Assembly: GCF_016125515.1 (NCBI RefSeq)
Contig: NZ_WGLO01000010.1
Location: 62,001-126,000 of the forward strand
DNA length: 64,000 nt
DNA from: Hyphomonas sp.
GTDB lineage: Bacteria > Pseudomonadota > Alphaproteobacteria > Caulobacterales > Hyphomonadaceae
Reading direction: 5' to 3'
Part shown: one piece after another, positions 34,806 through 43,037 of the stretch
How the letters are laid out: every line of letters begins with the position of its first letter
Numbering within the stretch: the first letter of the stretch is position 1
Notes under the pieces: model-generated
Database searches by the model: none
Told to the model about the DNA's origin: nothing
Seen by the model: only the letters and a program-made list of their open reading frames with translations
Position numbers and translations under genes: made by a program

Positions 34806-35147
34806 TTAGTCGCGCGGACGGCGCTCTTTGCGCGACAGAACCGGCGAGGGCTCGTCGGACAGCGTTTCGACGCGGACGGTCAGGTAGCGCATCACGTCTT
34901 CCGAGATGCGCTGGCGGCGTTCAAGTTCGTGGATCGCTTCGGCCGGGCCGTCGATGTTGATCAGCGAGTAGTGACCTTTGCGCTGCTTCTTGATCGGGTA
35001 GGCGAGGCTGCGAAGACCCCAGTATTCGGTTTTGCCGACCGTTGCGCCTTTTTCCTTAAGGAAGGTGCTCATTTCCTCGACGAAGGTGTCAACTTGGGCG
35101 GGCGAGATGTCCGGTCGTGTAATCACGACGTGCTCGTATAGTGCCAT
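34806..35147 (-). CDS. rpsF: 30S ribosomal protein S6
   Basis: S18 partner on the small-subunit platform, 113 residues. Family sequence MALYEHVVITRPDISPAQVD, VGKTEYWGLRSLAYPIKKQRKGHYSLINIDGPAEAIHELERRQRISEDVMRYLTVRVE is intact. It opens the operon; a promoter at 35269-35297 and a structured leader at 35168-35253 lie upstream, which suggests feedback control by the S6:S18 pair as known in other bacteria. Confidence 0.97.
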   Translation of the reverse strand: MALYEHVVITRPDISPAQVDTFVEEMSTFLKEKGATVGKTEYWGLRSLAYPIKKQRKGHYSLINIDGPAEAIHELERRQRISEDVMRYLTVRVETLSDEPSPVLSRKERRPRD

Positions 35148-35167
35148 GTTTTCATTCCCAAAATTAG

Positions 35168-35253
35168 AAGGTGCGGCGCAGGGGAGCGGGAAACTGCCCC
35201 AGCGATGGCCCCTCGTTTTCCGGCTTATTCCGGGGACTTGAGGACCGCACCTT
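35168..35253 (-). promoter_or_regulatory. structured 5' leader of rpsF (candidate S6:S18 binding element)
   Basis: On the transcript (reverse strand) AAGGTGCGG (35253-35245) pairs with CCGCACCTT (35176-35168) over 9 bp, closing an 86-base structure 20 bases upstream of the rpsF ATG. Inside are smaller G/C stems (CCGG-AATAAG-CCGG and a GGGG...CCCC hairpin). Many bacteria autoregulate rpsF through a leader bound by S6:S18; I cannot verify the conserved bulge by eye, so this is a candidate. Confidence 0.5.
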
Positions 35254-35268
35254 GCTGTGAAGAGCGGG

Positions 35269-35297
35269 TCTAAAGCCTATCTGGCTGCAGATTTCAA
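35269..35297 (-). promoter_or_regulatory. candidate rpsF promoter
   Basis: On the reverse strand TTGAAA (35297-35292) and TTTAGA (35274-35269) are separated by exactly 17 bases. A start near 35262 would produce a transcript that enters the structured leader within about 10 bases. The -10 is only a partial match. Confidence 0.45.
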
Positions 35298-35358
35298 GCG
35301 CTTGCATGCGGGAAGGGCCCGCTTTAGGCACGCCAAAATCAGGGAGGCGCGTAACCAT

Positions 35359-36312
35359 ATGACGCTCGCATTCATTTTTCCCGGTCAGGGAAGCCAGGAA
35401 ATCGGCATGGGCAAGGCGCTGGCGGAGGCTTTCCCTGCCGCCAAGGCGGTTTTTGAGGAAGTCGACGCGGCCCTCGGCCAGGACCTGTCCGGCCTGATGT
35501 GGGGCGGAGACCTCGCCGAGCTGACCCTCACCTCGAACACCCAGCCGGCCCTGATGGCGCATTCCGTGGCCGCCTACCGGGCGCTGGAAGCGAACTTCGG
35601 GATCAGCGTGAAGGATGCCGCCTTCGTGGCAGGCCACTCGCTGGGTGAGTATTCGGCGCTGGCGGCGGCGGGCGCGATCAGCCTGTCGGATACGGCCCGG
35701 CTGCTGCGCATCCGCGGCAATGCCATGCAAGGCGCGGTCAAGCCGGGCGAGGGGGCCATGGCGGCCCTGCTCGGCGCGGAAGTTGCGCAGGCCGAAGCGG
35801 CGTGCGCGGCGGGCCGCGACACAGGCGGCGCCTGCGAGATCGCCAATGACAATGCCCCCGGCCAGATCGTCATCTCCGGCACCAAGGCGGCCATCGATGC
35901 CGCGGTTGCCTGGTCTCAGGCCAACGGCGTGAAGAAGGCCATGGCGCTGAACGTCTCCGCGCCGTTCCACTGCTCACTGATGCAGCCGGCCGCCGATGCG
36001 ATGGCTGAAGCGTTGGCGACCACCGAAATCAAGGCACCGGCCACGCCGCTGGTCGCGAACGTGTCGGCGAGCGCGGTGACCGACCCCGACACGATCCGCC
36101 GCAACCTCGTCACCCAGGTCACCGGCCGGGTGCGCTGGACCGAGAGTGTGCAGTTCATGGTGGCGCAGGGCGTCACGATGACGGCCGAGACCGGCAATGG
36201 CAAAGTGCTGACGGTCATGCAGCGCCGCATCGAGAAATCCCTCAACGGCTTCACCCTCGGCAATCCCGAAGACTTGGAAGCCTTCGCCAAGGCCCTGCGC
36301 GGCGAAGGCTGA
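35359..36312 (+). CDS. fabD: malonyl-CoA:ACP transacylase FabD
   Basis: Transfers malonyl from CoA to acyl carrier protein, feeding fatty-acid elongation. ATG 35359 has GGGAGGCGC upstream and gives 317 residues opening MTLAFIFPGQGSQEIGMGKAL; an earlier in-frame codon adds no family sequence. Active-site Ser94 lies in AGHSLGEYSA, with QPALMAHSVAAYRAL and the VSAPFHCSLMQPAADAM histidine region intact. It is divergent from the ribosomal operon. In related genomes fabG follows directly; here a hypothetical gene and an opposite-strand esterase intervene. Confidence 0.95.
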   Translation: MTLAFIFPGQGSQEIGMGKALAEAFPAAKAVFEEVDAALGQDLSGLMWGGDLAELTLTSNTQPALMAHSVAAYRALEANFGISVKDAAFVAGHSLGEYSALAAAGAISLSDTARLLRIRGNAMQGAVKPGEGAMAALLGAEVAQAEAACAAGRDTGGACEIANDNAPGQIVISGTKAAIDAAVAWSQANGVKKAMALNVSAPFHCSLMQPAADAMAEALATTEIKAPATPLVANVSASAVTDPDTIRRNLVTQVTGRVRWTESVQFMVAQGVTMTAETGNGKVLTVMQRRIEKSLNGFTLGNPEDLEAFAKALRGEG

Positions 36313-36389
36313 ATCGGGCACCGCCTCGCGGACTTGCTCGGCACTGATCCCGGCGAAGCCTGGCGTTCCTTCTCCTGTGGGAGGGAACC

Positions 36390-36932
36390 ATGACACTCGA
36401 GAACTTTTATTATGTCGGTCAGACGGTCGCGGTCGTCGCGATCCTGATGTCGTTGCTGGCGGTCGTCTGGCAGATGCAGCAATCGCAAAAGATGGAACGC
36501 GCCGCCGCTCAACGGGACCTGCTTCTGCCTGTATCGGAATGGGGCCGGATGACGAATTCGCAAGACGGCGACATCGACCGGTTTGTGGTTGGGCTGCATG
36601 GGTACGACAGCGCCGAAGCGCTTACTCAATCGTTCATCGACAAGGCGCTTTCCGAATTTGTCTTCGTCGCGGAGTCCGCGCTGAACATGCACCGGGACGG
36701 GTTCTTCAGCGAAGGAACCTGGGGCGGAATAGAAGGCGCCGCACTGGCCCTGTTACGCACGCCGGGCGGCAAGCAATGGTGGGTCTATGGCGAACGGGTT
36801 ATCGGCGCTGAGATCGTGGCGCACCTCAACAAGCGGTTGCGCGAGATCCCCGATTCAGCGCCGACCTTCCTGGATTTCTGGCCGTCCTACCGAAACCGGC
36901 TCCGGGAGCTGGAGGTGCTCAAGGCAGCCTGA
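36390..36932 (+). CDS. hypothetical single-pass membrane protein
   Basis: A 180-residue protein I do not recognise. It starts with one membrane helix (FYYVGQTVAVVAILMSLLAVVWQM), then a cytoplasmic helical domain with RAAAQRDLLLPVSEWG, LSEFVFVAESALNMHRDGFFSEGTWGG and QWWVYGERVIGAEIVAHLNKRL, ending near FWPSYRNRLRELEVL. This layout (helix, then W/E-rich helical segment) recurs in unnamed marine-bacterial proteins. ATG follows a GTGGGAGG ribosome site by 5 bases. It lies 77 bases after fabD, perhaps in the same transcript. Confidence 0.65.
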   Translation: MTLENFYYVGQTVAVVAILMSLLAVVWQMQQSQKMERAAAQRDLLLPVSEWGRMTNSQDGDIDRFVVGLHGYDSAEALTQSFIDKALSEFVFVAESALNMHRDGFFSEGTWGGIEGAALALLRTPGGKQWWVYGERVIGAEIVAHLNKRLREIPDSAPTFLDFWPSYRNRLRELEVLKAA

Positions 36933-36940
36933 CGCCGCCC

Positions 36941-37816
36941 TCATGAAGGACTGGCGCAGCTTTTCGCTTCGATGCTGTTTGTCACAACCGCCGGATCGCC
37001 AAGCTGCATCATCCAGGTAATTGAGCCGCCCGAGATCAGGCGCCATGCGCGCGGTTCGTGCGCCCACTTGCCGATACATACACGCACTGGCGCGCCGCTG
37101 GCCGCCATCGAACTGGCCAGCTTCTTCGGAAGCTCCGCTTTCTTCTTGATCGTGCCACTGATCTCTTCTGTCCCGCCTGAAACGACCCAGCGCAGAGTGT
37201 TGGCGCCGGTCTCTTGCCAATAGCCAACGGTTTTCGTTTTCGTCATCATCGGAGAATGCACAAGGACACCGGCAAAGAGGTCTGCGTGTTCAGCGGCGGT
37301 GGTGGTGGCCCAGTCAGCGCCATTGGAGAAACCGCCGATATAGCGCTTGGCCGGATCGGGCGCGGCCTTCCGGGTGCCCTCCGCCCACGGAATGACATAG
37401 TCGACAAACCAGCGGTTGTGCGCCTCGTAGGATTTGGGGCCGTGGAAGTGACGGACATATTCTTCCGCCCGCTCTTCCGGATCGGCCTGCGGATCCAGAC
37501 CGATCACCATGAGCGGCGCGAGCTCTCCGGACTCAATGGCGCGCTTTAGCGGTATGGCGGCGACGTAGATGCCAATCATGCCGTCGGCCATGTAGAGGGT
37601 CGGCAGAAGGTCCGCACCGGCATTCGCCGGGCGCCAGACGCAAATGGCGCGTGGGCCGACCTTCTCCGGCCCGGGCGACACATAGCAGCGTGTCTCCGCT
37701 TCGATTTCGTCGCGGATTATTTTGGCTTCGTCCGGCGTGATGTCGGCGAAGACCGGCAGCGGAGTGAGCAACAAGGTCACGAGGCTTGCGAGGAACTTTT
37801 TGATGATGCGCGCCAT
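36941..37816 (-). CDS. exported alpha/beta-hydrolase (esterase-D-like)
   Basis: Secreted hydrolase of about 291 residues. ATG 37816 gives MARIIKKFLASLVTLLLTPLPVFA, a signal peptide cleaved before DITPDEAK; an ATG 24 bases upstream only lengthens the n-region. The nucleophile is GGFSNGADWA (G-x-S-x-G) in a putative-esterase (Fes/esterase D-like) context, with LPTLYMADGM and VDYVIPWAEG before it. The expected His falls near GKWAHEPRAW. It is on the opposite strand, between fabD and fabG. Confidence 0.72.
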   Translation of the reverse strand: MARIIKKFLASLVTLLLTPLPVFADITPDEAKIIRDEIEAETRCYVSPGPEKVGPRAICVWRPANAGADLLPTLYMADGMIGIYVAAIPLKRAIESGELAPLMVIGLDPQADPEERAEEYVRHFHGPKSYEAHNRWFVDYVIPWAEGTRKAAPDPAKRYIGGFSNGADWATTTAAEHADLFAGVLVHSPMMTKTKTVGYWQETGANTLRWVVSGGTEEISGTIKKKAELPKKLASSMAASGAPVRVCIGKWAHEPRAWRLISGGSITWMMQLGDPAVVTNSIEAKSCASPS

Positions 37817-37858
37817 GACGGGCTCCAGCATATCGATCATCGAAAACTAGTCCTGCTC

Positions 37859-37890
37859 GGCTGGCTCTGCAACCAGCCTTGCCAGGCTGG
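37859..37890 (+). promoter_or_regulatory. alternating hairpin arms upstream of fabG
   Basis: Three arms follow each other: GGCTGG (37859-37864), CCAGCC (37873-37878) and GGCTGG (37885-37890). The middle arm can pair with either neighbour, so two exclusive hairpins are possible, the second tightened by AGCC-TTGCC-AGGCT-like pairing. It lies about 75 bases upstream of the fabG ATG. No U-run follows. Confidence 0.35.
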
Positions 37891-37964
37891 CGCGTGCGTT
37901 TGACGCGGGGAGGGCTTGTGCCGTAAGTCCGGCGCCAACAGACAAACCAGCAGGGAGCCCCCGC

Positions 37965-38702
37965 ATGTTCGACCTTTCTGGCCGCACGGCCCTCGTCACT
38001 GGCGCGTCGGGCGGCATTGGCCGCTCGATCGCCCAGGCCCTTTCGGAAGCCGGCGCAAAGGTCGTGCTCTCCGGCACGCGCGAAGCGGTGCTGCAGGAAG
38101 TCGCCGCGACCCTGAAGGGCGAAAGCGCGATCGTGGCCTGCAACCTGTCAGACCCGGCGGCGGTCGACGGGCTGGTCGGTCAAGCCGAAGCGGCCCTCGG
38201 CCCGCTCGACATCCTGGTCGCCAATGCGGGGATCACCCGCGATAAGCTGTTGATTCAGATGAAGGACGAGGATTGGAATGACGTGATCAACGTCAATCTC
38301 GGCTCCTATTTCCGGCTCGCGAAGACCGCCGTTCGCGGCATGATGAAGCGGCGCTATGGCCGCATCATCGGCATCACCTCCATCGTCGGCGTGACCGGAA
38401 ACCCCGGACAGGCGAATTATTGCGCCTCCAAGGCGGGGATGATCGGGTTCACGAAATCGCTGGCCCAGGAAGTGGCCAGCCGGGGAATCACCGCCAACAC
38501 GATTGCCCCCGGATTCATCGAATCGCCCATGACCGACGGGCTGCCGGAAACCCAGAAACAGGCCCTTCTGGGGCAGATTCCTTCGGGCCGCCTGGGGCAG
38601 GGCAACGATATTGCTGCAGGTGCGGTGTACCTCGCCTCCAGCGAAGCCGCCTATGTCACGGGGCAAACCCTGCATATCAACGGCGGCATGGCCATGATCT
38701 GA
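37965..38702 (+). CDS. fabG: 3-oxoacyl-ACP reductase FabG
   Basis: NADPH-dependent reduction of 3-ketoacyl-ACP in fatty-acid elongation; classical short-chain dehydrogenase of 245 residues. The cofactor loop TGASGGIG spans residues 12-19, ANAG follows, and the catalytic Ser139, Tyr152 and Lys156 are intact (ITSIVGVTGNPGQANYCASKAG). The C-terminus YVTGQTLHINGGMAMI is typical. CAGGGAG precedes the ATG. acpP starts 113 bases downstream. Confidence 0.96.
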   Translation: MFDLSGRTALVTGASGGIGRSIAQALSEAGAKVVLSGTREAVLQEVAATLKGESAIVACNLSDPAAVDGLVGQAEAALGPLDILVANAGITRDKLLIQMKDEDWNDVINVNLGSYFRLAKTAVRGMMKRRYGRIIGITSIVGVTGNPGQANYCASKAGMIGFTKSLAQEVASRGITANTIAPGFIESPMTDGLPETQKQALLGQIPSGRLGQGNDIAAGAVYLASSEAAYVTGQTLHINGGMAMI

Positions 38703-38815
38703 CCCTGCGCAGTCCCTGTTGAGACAAGGGCTTGGCGCTTCGCGGAAGTGTGTGCTAGGCGCAACACAATGGTTCGGAAATGGGCCAGTCTGCAGGCATA
38801 TCGAGAGAGGTATCC

Positions 38816-39049
38816 ATGTCTGACGTTCTTGAGCGCGTGAAAAAAATTGTCGTCGAAAACCTCGACGTCGAAGCTGACAAAGTGGTTGAGGGCGCAAGCT
38901 TCATCGACGACCTCGGTGCCGACTCGTTGGACCTCGTTGAGCTGGTCATGGCTTTCGAGGAAGAGTTCAACATCGAAATTCCCGATGATGTGCAGGAGTC
39001 GATCCGCTCGGTCGGCGACGCCGTTTCGCACATCAAGGCGCATATCTAA
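38816..39049 (+). CDS. acpP: acyl carrier protein
   Basis: Carries the growing acyl chain on a 4'-phosphopantetheine. ATG 38816 (GAGAGAGG upstream) gives 77 acidic residues, the usual size, with the modified Ser37 in [10 protein letters not shown]; an in-frame codon 36 bases upstream adds no family sequence. It sits in its canonical place between fabG and fabF. The 113-base gap before it could contain a separate promoter, as expected for a gene needed in large excess. Confidence 0.97.
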   Translation: MSDVLERVKKIVVENLDVEADKVVEGASFIDDLGADSLDLVELVMAFEEEFNIEIPDDVQESIRSVGDAVSHIKAHI

Positions 39050-39064
39050 GGCGCCTTGGCTGCA

Positions 39065-40351
39065 ATGTCCGAACGTCGCGTTGTCATCACCGGTATCGGT
39101 ATCGTGTCCCCGCTCGCCAACGGGCGCGAGGCCACTTGGGAACGCCTGATTGCCGGCAAGTCCGGCGCAGGTGCAATAGACAAGTTCGACGCCTCGGACC
39201 TTCCTTGCAAGATTGCTTTCCAGGTGCCGTACGCATCTGGCCGGGGCGGCGGTGCGGGTGACCCCCACGCTTTCGATCCCGACAAGGTGATGTCGGCCAA
39301 GGAGCAGCGCCGGACTGATGAGTTCGTAGTGTACGCCGTTGCGGCGGCCGACGAAGCCATCGCGGATGCCGCGCTGCCGCTTGAAACCGACGAACAGAAG
39401 GAACGCGCTGGCGTTCTGATCGGTTCGGGGATCGGCGGCCTGGAAACGATCTACGAAACCGCAATCCTTCTGCACGAGCAGGGACCGCGGAAGGTCAGCC
39501 CCTTCTTCATTCCGGCTTCGCTGATCAACCTGGCTTCTGGCCAGGTGTCGATCCGCCACGGATTGAAGGGACCGAACCATTCGGTCGTGACCGCGTGCGC
39601 CACCGGCGCACACGCGATCGGGGACTCTGCCCGCCTCATCAAGTATGGCGACGCCGACGTGATGGTGGCCGGCGGCGCCGAAGCGGTGATCGGACGGCTC
39701 GGCATTGCCGGCTTCTGTGCCGCCAAGGCGATGTCGACCAATTTCAATGACACCCCCGAGAAGGCGTCGCGGCCCTATGACAAGGACCGTGACGGTTTCG
39801 TGATGGGGGAAGGCGCAGCGGTGCTGGTGCTCGAAGAGTATGAGCATGCAAAAGCCCGCGGCGCAAAAATCTATGCCGAAGTGGCTGGGTACGGCCTCAC
39901 GGGCGACGCCTATCACATCACGGCGCCGGCCGAAGGCGCCGAAGGCGGCTACCGCGCCATGAAGATGGCGTTGAAGAATTCCGGAATCGACCCGACCGAG
40001 ATCGACTATGTCAACGCCCACGGCACCTCGACGCCGAAAGGTGACGAAGGCGAAGCCGGCGCTGTGGAGCGGGCTTTCGGTGATCACGCAAAGAACCTGT
40101 CGATGTCGTCGACCAAATCGGCCGTCGGCCACCTTCTGGGCGCCGCCGGCGCGATCGAAGCGGCGTTCTGTGCCCTGGCGATCCGTGACCAGGTGATGCC
40201 GCCGACACTGAACCTCGACAATCCGAGCTTCGAGACGGTGATCGACCTCATCCCACACAAGGCCAAGAAAGGCCGGGTACGCGCAGCCATGTCCAACAGT
40301 TTCGGTTTCGGCGGCACCAACGCGTCGCTAATCCTGAAGCAAGTGACCTGA
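39065..40351 (+). CDS. fabF: beta-ketoacyl-ACP synthase II FabF
   Basis: Condensing enzyme that elongates acyl-ACP with malonyl-ACP. ATG 39065 yields 428 residues starting MSERRVVITGIGIVSPL; the TTG 9 bases upstream is less likely. The Cys-His-His triad is present: Cys178 in VVTACATGAH, His in NAHGTSTPKGD and His in KSAVGHLLGAAG, and the C-terminus ends NSFGFGGTNASLIL. It lies 15 bases after acpP. Confidence 0.96.
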   Translation: MSERRVVITGIGIVSPLANGREATWERLIAGKSGAGAIDKFDASDLPCKIAFQVPYASGRGGGAGDPHAFDPDKVMSAKEQRRTDEFVVYAVAAADEAIADAALPLETDEQKERAGVLIGSGIGGLETIYETAILLHEQGPRKVSPFFIPASLINLASGQVSIRHGLKGPNHSVVTACATGAHAIGDSARLIKYGDADVMVAGGAEAVIGRLGIAGFCAAKAMSTNFNDTPEKASRPYDKDRDGFVMGEGAAVLVLEEYEHAKARGAKIYAEVAGYGLTGDAYHITAPAEGAEGGYRAMKMALKNSGIDPTEIDYVNAHGTSTPKGDEGEAGAVERAFGDHAKNLSMSSTKSAVGHLLGAAGAIEAAFCALAIRDQVMPPTLNLDNPSFETVIDLIPHKAKKGRVRAAMSNSFGFGGTNASLILKQVT

Positions 40352-40462
40352 GTTTAATGCTGCCCCGCGGCGCTGTGGTGGGGTCTTGCTGCGGACAATT
40401 GATTTTCGGGCCGGGGCAGGCACGGTAGAACAACCGCGACATGTCACGTTGATGAGGCCCCG

Positions 40463-41488
40463 ATGCGATTCCTGAAAGCGCTGGTATTCTGGCTGTTCTT
40501 CATTGCCTTCCTGGCAGGGGCGGGCGCTGCGGCGGGCTGGGTCTGGTTCAACAATGAACTGACGCGCCCCGGGCCGCTGGCACATGAAACCGTGTTCAAG
40601 GTGGAGAACGGCGAGGCGCTGGCGACCGTAGCCGAGCGTCTGGAGACGGACGGTATCATCCACGACGCCCGCCTCCTGCGCCTGAAGGCGCGGCTGGACG
40701 GAACCGAGCTGGGCGTGAAGTCCGGAGAATACATCATCGAAAAGGAAGCCACGCTTCAGCAGGTGCTCAGCATACTGATCGAGGGGCGCTCGGTGCTGCA
40801 CAGGATCACTTTGCCCGAGGGACGCACGACCGCGCAGCTGCTTAAGCTGATCGAGAAAGACGAAATCCTGACGGGTGACATGCCGGAAGTCTTGCCCGAA
40901 GAGGGCACGATGCTGCCGGATACATACATGTACCATCGCGGCATGACGCGCGCCGATCTGATCGCCAAGACGCAGCAGGCGCAGGCGGACCTGCTGGAAG
41001 AGCTGTGGCCCCAGCGCCAGGACGGCCTGCCGATCACCACGCCGCAGGAGGCGGTGATCCTGGCCTCGGTGGTGGAGAAGGAAACGGGCCGCGCCGACGA
41101 GCGCCCGCAAGTGGCGGCGCTGTTCACGACGCGCCTGAAACGCGGCATGCGCCTGCAGAGCGATCCGACGATCATCTATGGCATCTCAAAGGGGGAGCCC
41201 CTGTACAACAAGGCCGGCCAGCGGCGCACGCTCTATCGGTCCGAGATCGATCGGCACACGGACTGGAACACATACCAGATCGACGGCCTGCCGAAGACGC
41301 CGATCTGCAATCCGGGACGCGACGCGATAGCGGCGGTCCTCAACCCTCCGGAGACGGAGTACATTTTCTTTGTGGCGGACGGTAAGGGTGGGCACCTGTT
41401 CGCCCGGACGCTGGACGAGCACAACCGGAACGTCGCGGCTTACCGGGCTTATGAGCGCGGCGAGATCCTGAAGGAGCGGGCAAACTGA
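40463..41488 (+). CDS. mltG: endolytic transglycosylase MltG
   Basis: Inner-membrane lytic transglycosylase that cuts nascent glycan strands and so sets their length. The 341-residue protein starts with one membrane helix (ALVFWLFFIAFLAGAGAAAGWVWF), then a LysM-like subdomain and the YceG/MltG catalytic domain with the glutamate in ASVVEKETGRADERPQVAALFTTRLKRGMRLQSDPTIIYG, and TPICNPGRDAIAAVLNPP. The stop shares one base with the yicC ATG (TGATG). fabF-mltG-yicC-gmk order is common in alphaproteobacteria. Confidence 0.93.
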   Translation: MRFLKALVFWLFFIAFLAGAGAAAGWVWFNNELTRPGPLAHETVFKVENGEALATVAERLETDGIIHDARLLRLKARLDGTELGVKSGEYIIEKEATLQQVLSILIEGRSVLHRITLPEGRTTAQLLKLIEKDEILTGDMPEVLPEEGTMLPDTYMYHRGMTRADLIAKTQQAQADLLEELWPQRQDGLPITTPQEAVILASVVEKETGRADERPQVAALFTTRLKRGMRLQSDPTIIYGISKGEPLYNKAGQRRTLYRSEIDRHTDWNTYQIDGLPKTPICNPGRDAIAAVLNPPETEYIFFVADGKGGHLFARTLDEHNRNVAAYRAYERGEILKERAN

Positions 41489-42375
41489 TGGGGATATTGT
41501 CGGGGATGACTGGCTTCGCGCGGGTCACCGGGGAGGAAAGCTGGGGCAGCTGGGCCTGGGAAGCCAAGAGCGTCAATGGCCGCTCGCTGGACGTGCGGGT
41601 GAACTATCCGCCGGGCTGCGAGGCGCTGGAACGCGACGTGAAGGCGATGGCGGGCGAGCGGTTCAATCGCGGCTCGCTGCAGGTGAGCCTGCGGGTCGAT
41701 ATGGCGGCCGGGGCCGGCGGGGTGACGATCGACCATGCGCTCCTCGGCGCGCTGGCCGAGGCGGCGCGCAAGGCCGCCGGTTTCGAGCCGACGCCGGAAG
41801 CTATCGCGACGCTGATGACGTTCAAGGGCGTCGTGGAGACCAGCGGGGCCACGCTGCGTGACTTGGCGGCCAATGAGGCGGCGATGGCGGCCCTGAGCGC
41901 CGGGGCGCGGTTGGCGCTGGACCAGCTGGGTGAAGGTCGCCGCGCCGAGGGCGCCTCGCTGATGGGGTTGCTGTCGGGTCATCTCGACCAGATCGAGGCG
42001 CTTGCGGGGGAGGCCGCGCGGCTCGCCGCGACCCAGCCGGGCCTGATCAAGGCGAAGCTGCAGAAGCAGCTGGAGGAGCTGGACCAGGAAGGCCGTGTGG
42101 ACGCCGAGCGCTTTGCGGCCGAGGCGGCTCTGTCGGCCGCGCGGGCGGATGTGCGCGAGGAGCTGGACCGGCTTGGCGCGCACGTGAAATCGGGCCGCGA
42201 CCTCCTGAACGCGGGCTCGCCCGCAGGGCGGAAGCTGGATTTCCTGGCGCAGGAGCTGAACCGGGAAGCTAATACGCTTTGCTCGAAATCCGCGAGCCTC
42301 GATTTGACGAATGCGGGACTCAGCCTCAAAGGGGTGATCGACCAGTTCAAGGAGCAGTCGGCCAATGTCGAATAG
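41488..42375 (+). CDS. YicC family endoribonuclease
   Basis: A 295-residue protein of the YicC family, reported in E. coli as an endoribonuclease affecting small-RNA turnover. The start MGILSGMTGFARVTGEE contains the usual SMTGFAR opening (residue 7 Met is the alternative), and the C-terminal DUF1732 motif GRKLDFLAQELNREANTLCSKSASLDLT is intact. Start overlaps the mltG stop by 1 base; the stop overlaps gmk by 11, so the three are coupled. Confidence 0.9.
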   Translation: MGILSGMTGFARVTGEESWGSWAWEAKSVNGRSLDVRVNYPPGCEALERDVKAMAGERFNRGSLQVSLRVDMAAGAGGVTIDHALLGALAEAARKAAGFEPTPEAIATLMTFKGVVETSGATLRDLAANEAAMAALSAGARLALDQLGEGRRAEGASLMGLLSGHLDQIEALAGEAARLAATQPGLIKAKLQKQLEELDQEGRVDAERFAAEAALSAARADVREELDRLGAHVKSGRDLLNAGSPAGRKLDFLAQELNREANTLCSKSASLDLTNAGLSLKGVIDQFKEQSANVE

Positions 42376-43018
42376 CGGACATCCGAAAGACCGTGGCCGG
42401 AGGCGCGGGCTGATGCTGGTGCTGTCGAGCCCGTCGGGCGCCGGCAAGACGACGCTGTCGAAAATGCTGCTGGAAGAATTCACGGACGTAAAGCTGTCGA
42501 TCTCGGCCACCACGCGGCCGCCGCGCCCGAACGAGGTCGATGGGAAAGACTATTTCTTCAAGACGCCCGAACAGTTCCACGACATGATCGAGGCGAACGA
42601 GTTCCTCGAATGGGCGCATGTGTTCGACAAGTATTACGGCACGCCGAAAGCCGACACCGTCGCGCGGCTTGAAGCAGGCGAGGATGTGCTGTTCGACGTG
42701 GACTGGCAGGGCGCGGACGCTCTGCACGACCAGATGCCGAACGATGTCGTCTCGGTGTTCATCCTGCCGCCGAGCATCAACGCGCTGCAGGAGCGGTTGT
42801 CGAACCGTCCGGGCTCAACGCCCGAGATCGTGTCGCGGCGCATGGAAGATGCCAAGCGCGAGATCATGCACTGGCGGCGCTATGACTATGTCATCGTCAA
42901 TGACGAGCTGAAAGCCGCCTACCAACGCCTGAAGCGCATCCTGCTGGTGGAACGCCTCAAGCGGCTGCGCCAGCTCGACCTGGAAGGCCACGTCCGCACG
43001 CTGCTCGGCGAGGACTAG
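42365..43018 (+). CDS. gmk: guanylate kinase
   Basis: Phosphorylates GMP to GDP with ATP. The 217-residue protein has the P-loop SSPSGAGKT (residues 21-29), the GMP-binding SISATTRPPRPNEVDGKDYFF and LEWAHVFDKYYGTPK, and VLFDVDWQGADAL. It is slightly longer than the E. coli enzyme because of an N-terminal basic leader. Its ATG overlaps yicC by 11 bases. It converges with rsmA with a 19-base gap and no clear terminator. Confidence 0.95.
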   Translation: MSNSGHPKDRGRRRGLMLVLSSPSGAGKTTLSKMLLEEFTDVKLSISATTRPPRPNEVDGKDYFFKTPEQFHDMIEANEFLEWAHVFDKYYGTPKADTVARLEAGEDVLFDVDWQGADALHDQMPNDVVSVFILPPSINALQERLSNRPGSTPEIVSRRMEDAKREIMHWRRYDYVIVNDELKAAYQRLKRILLVERLKRLRQLDLEGHVRTLLGED

Positions 43019-43037
43019 GCGCAGGCCGCACGCGGGC

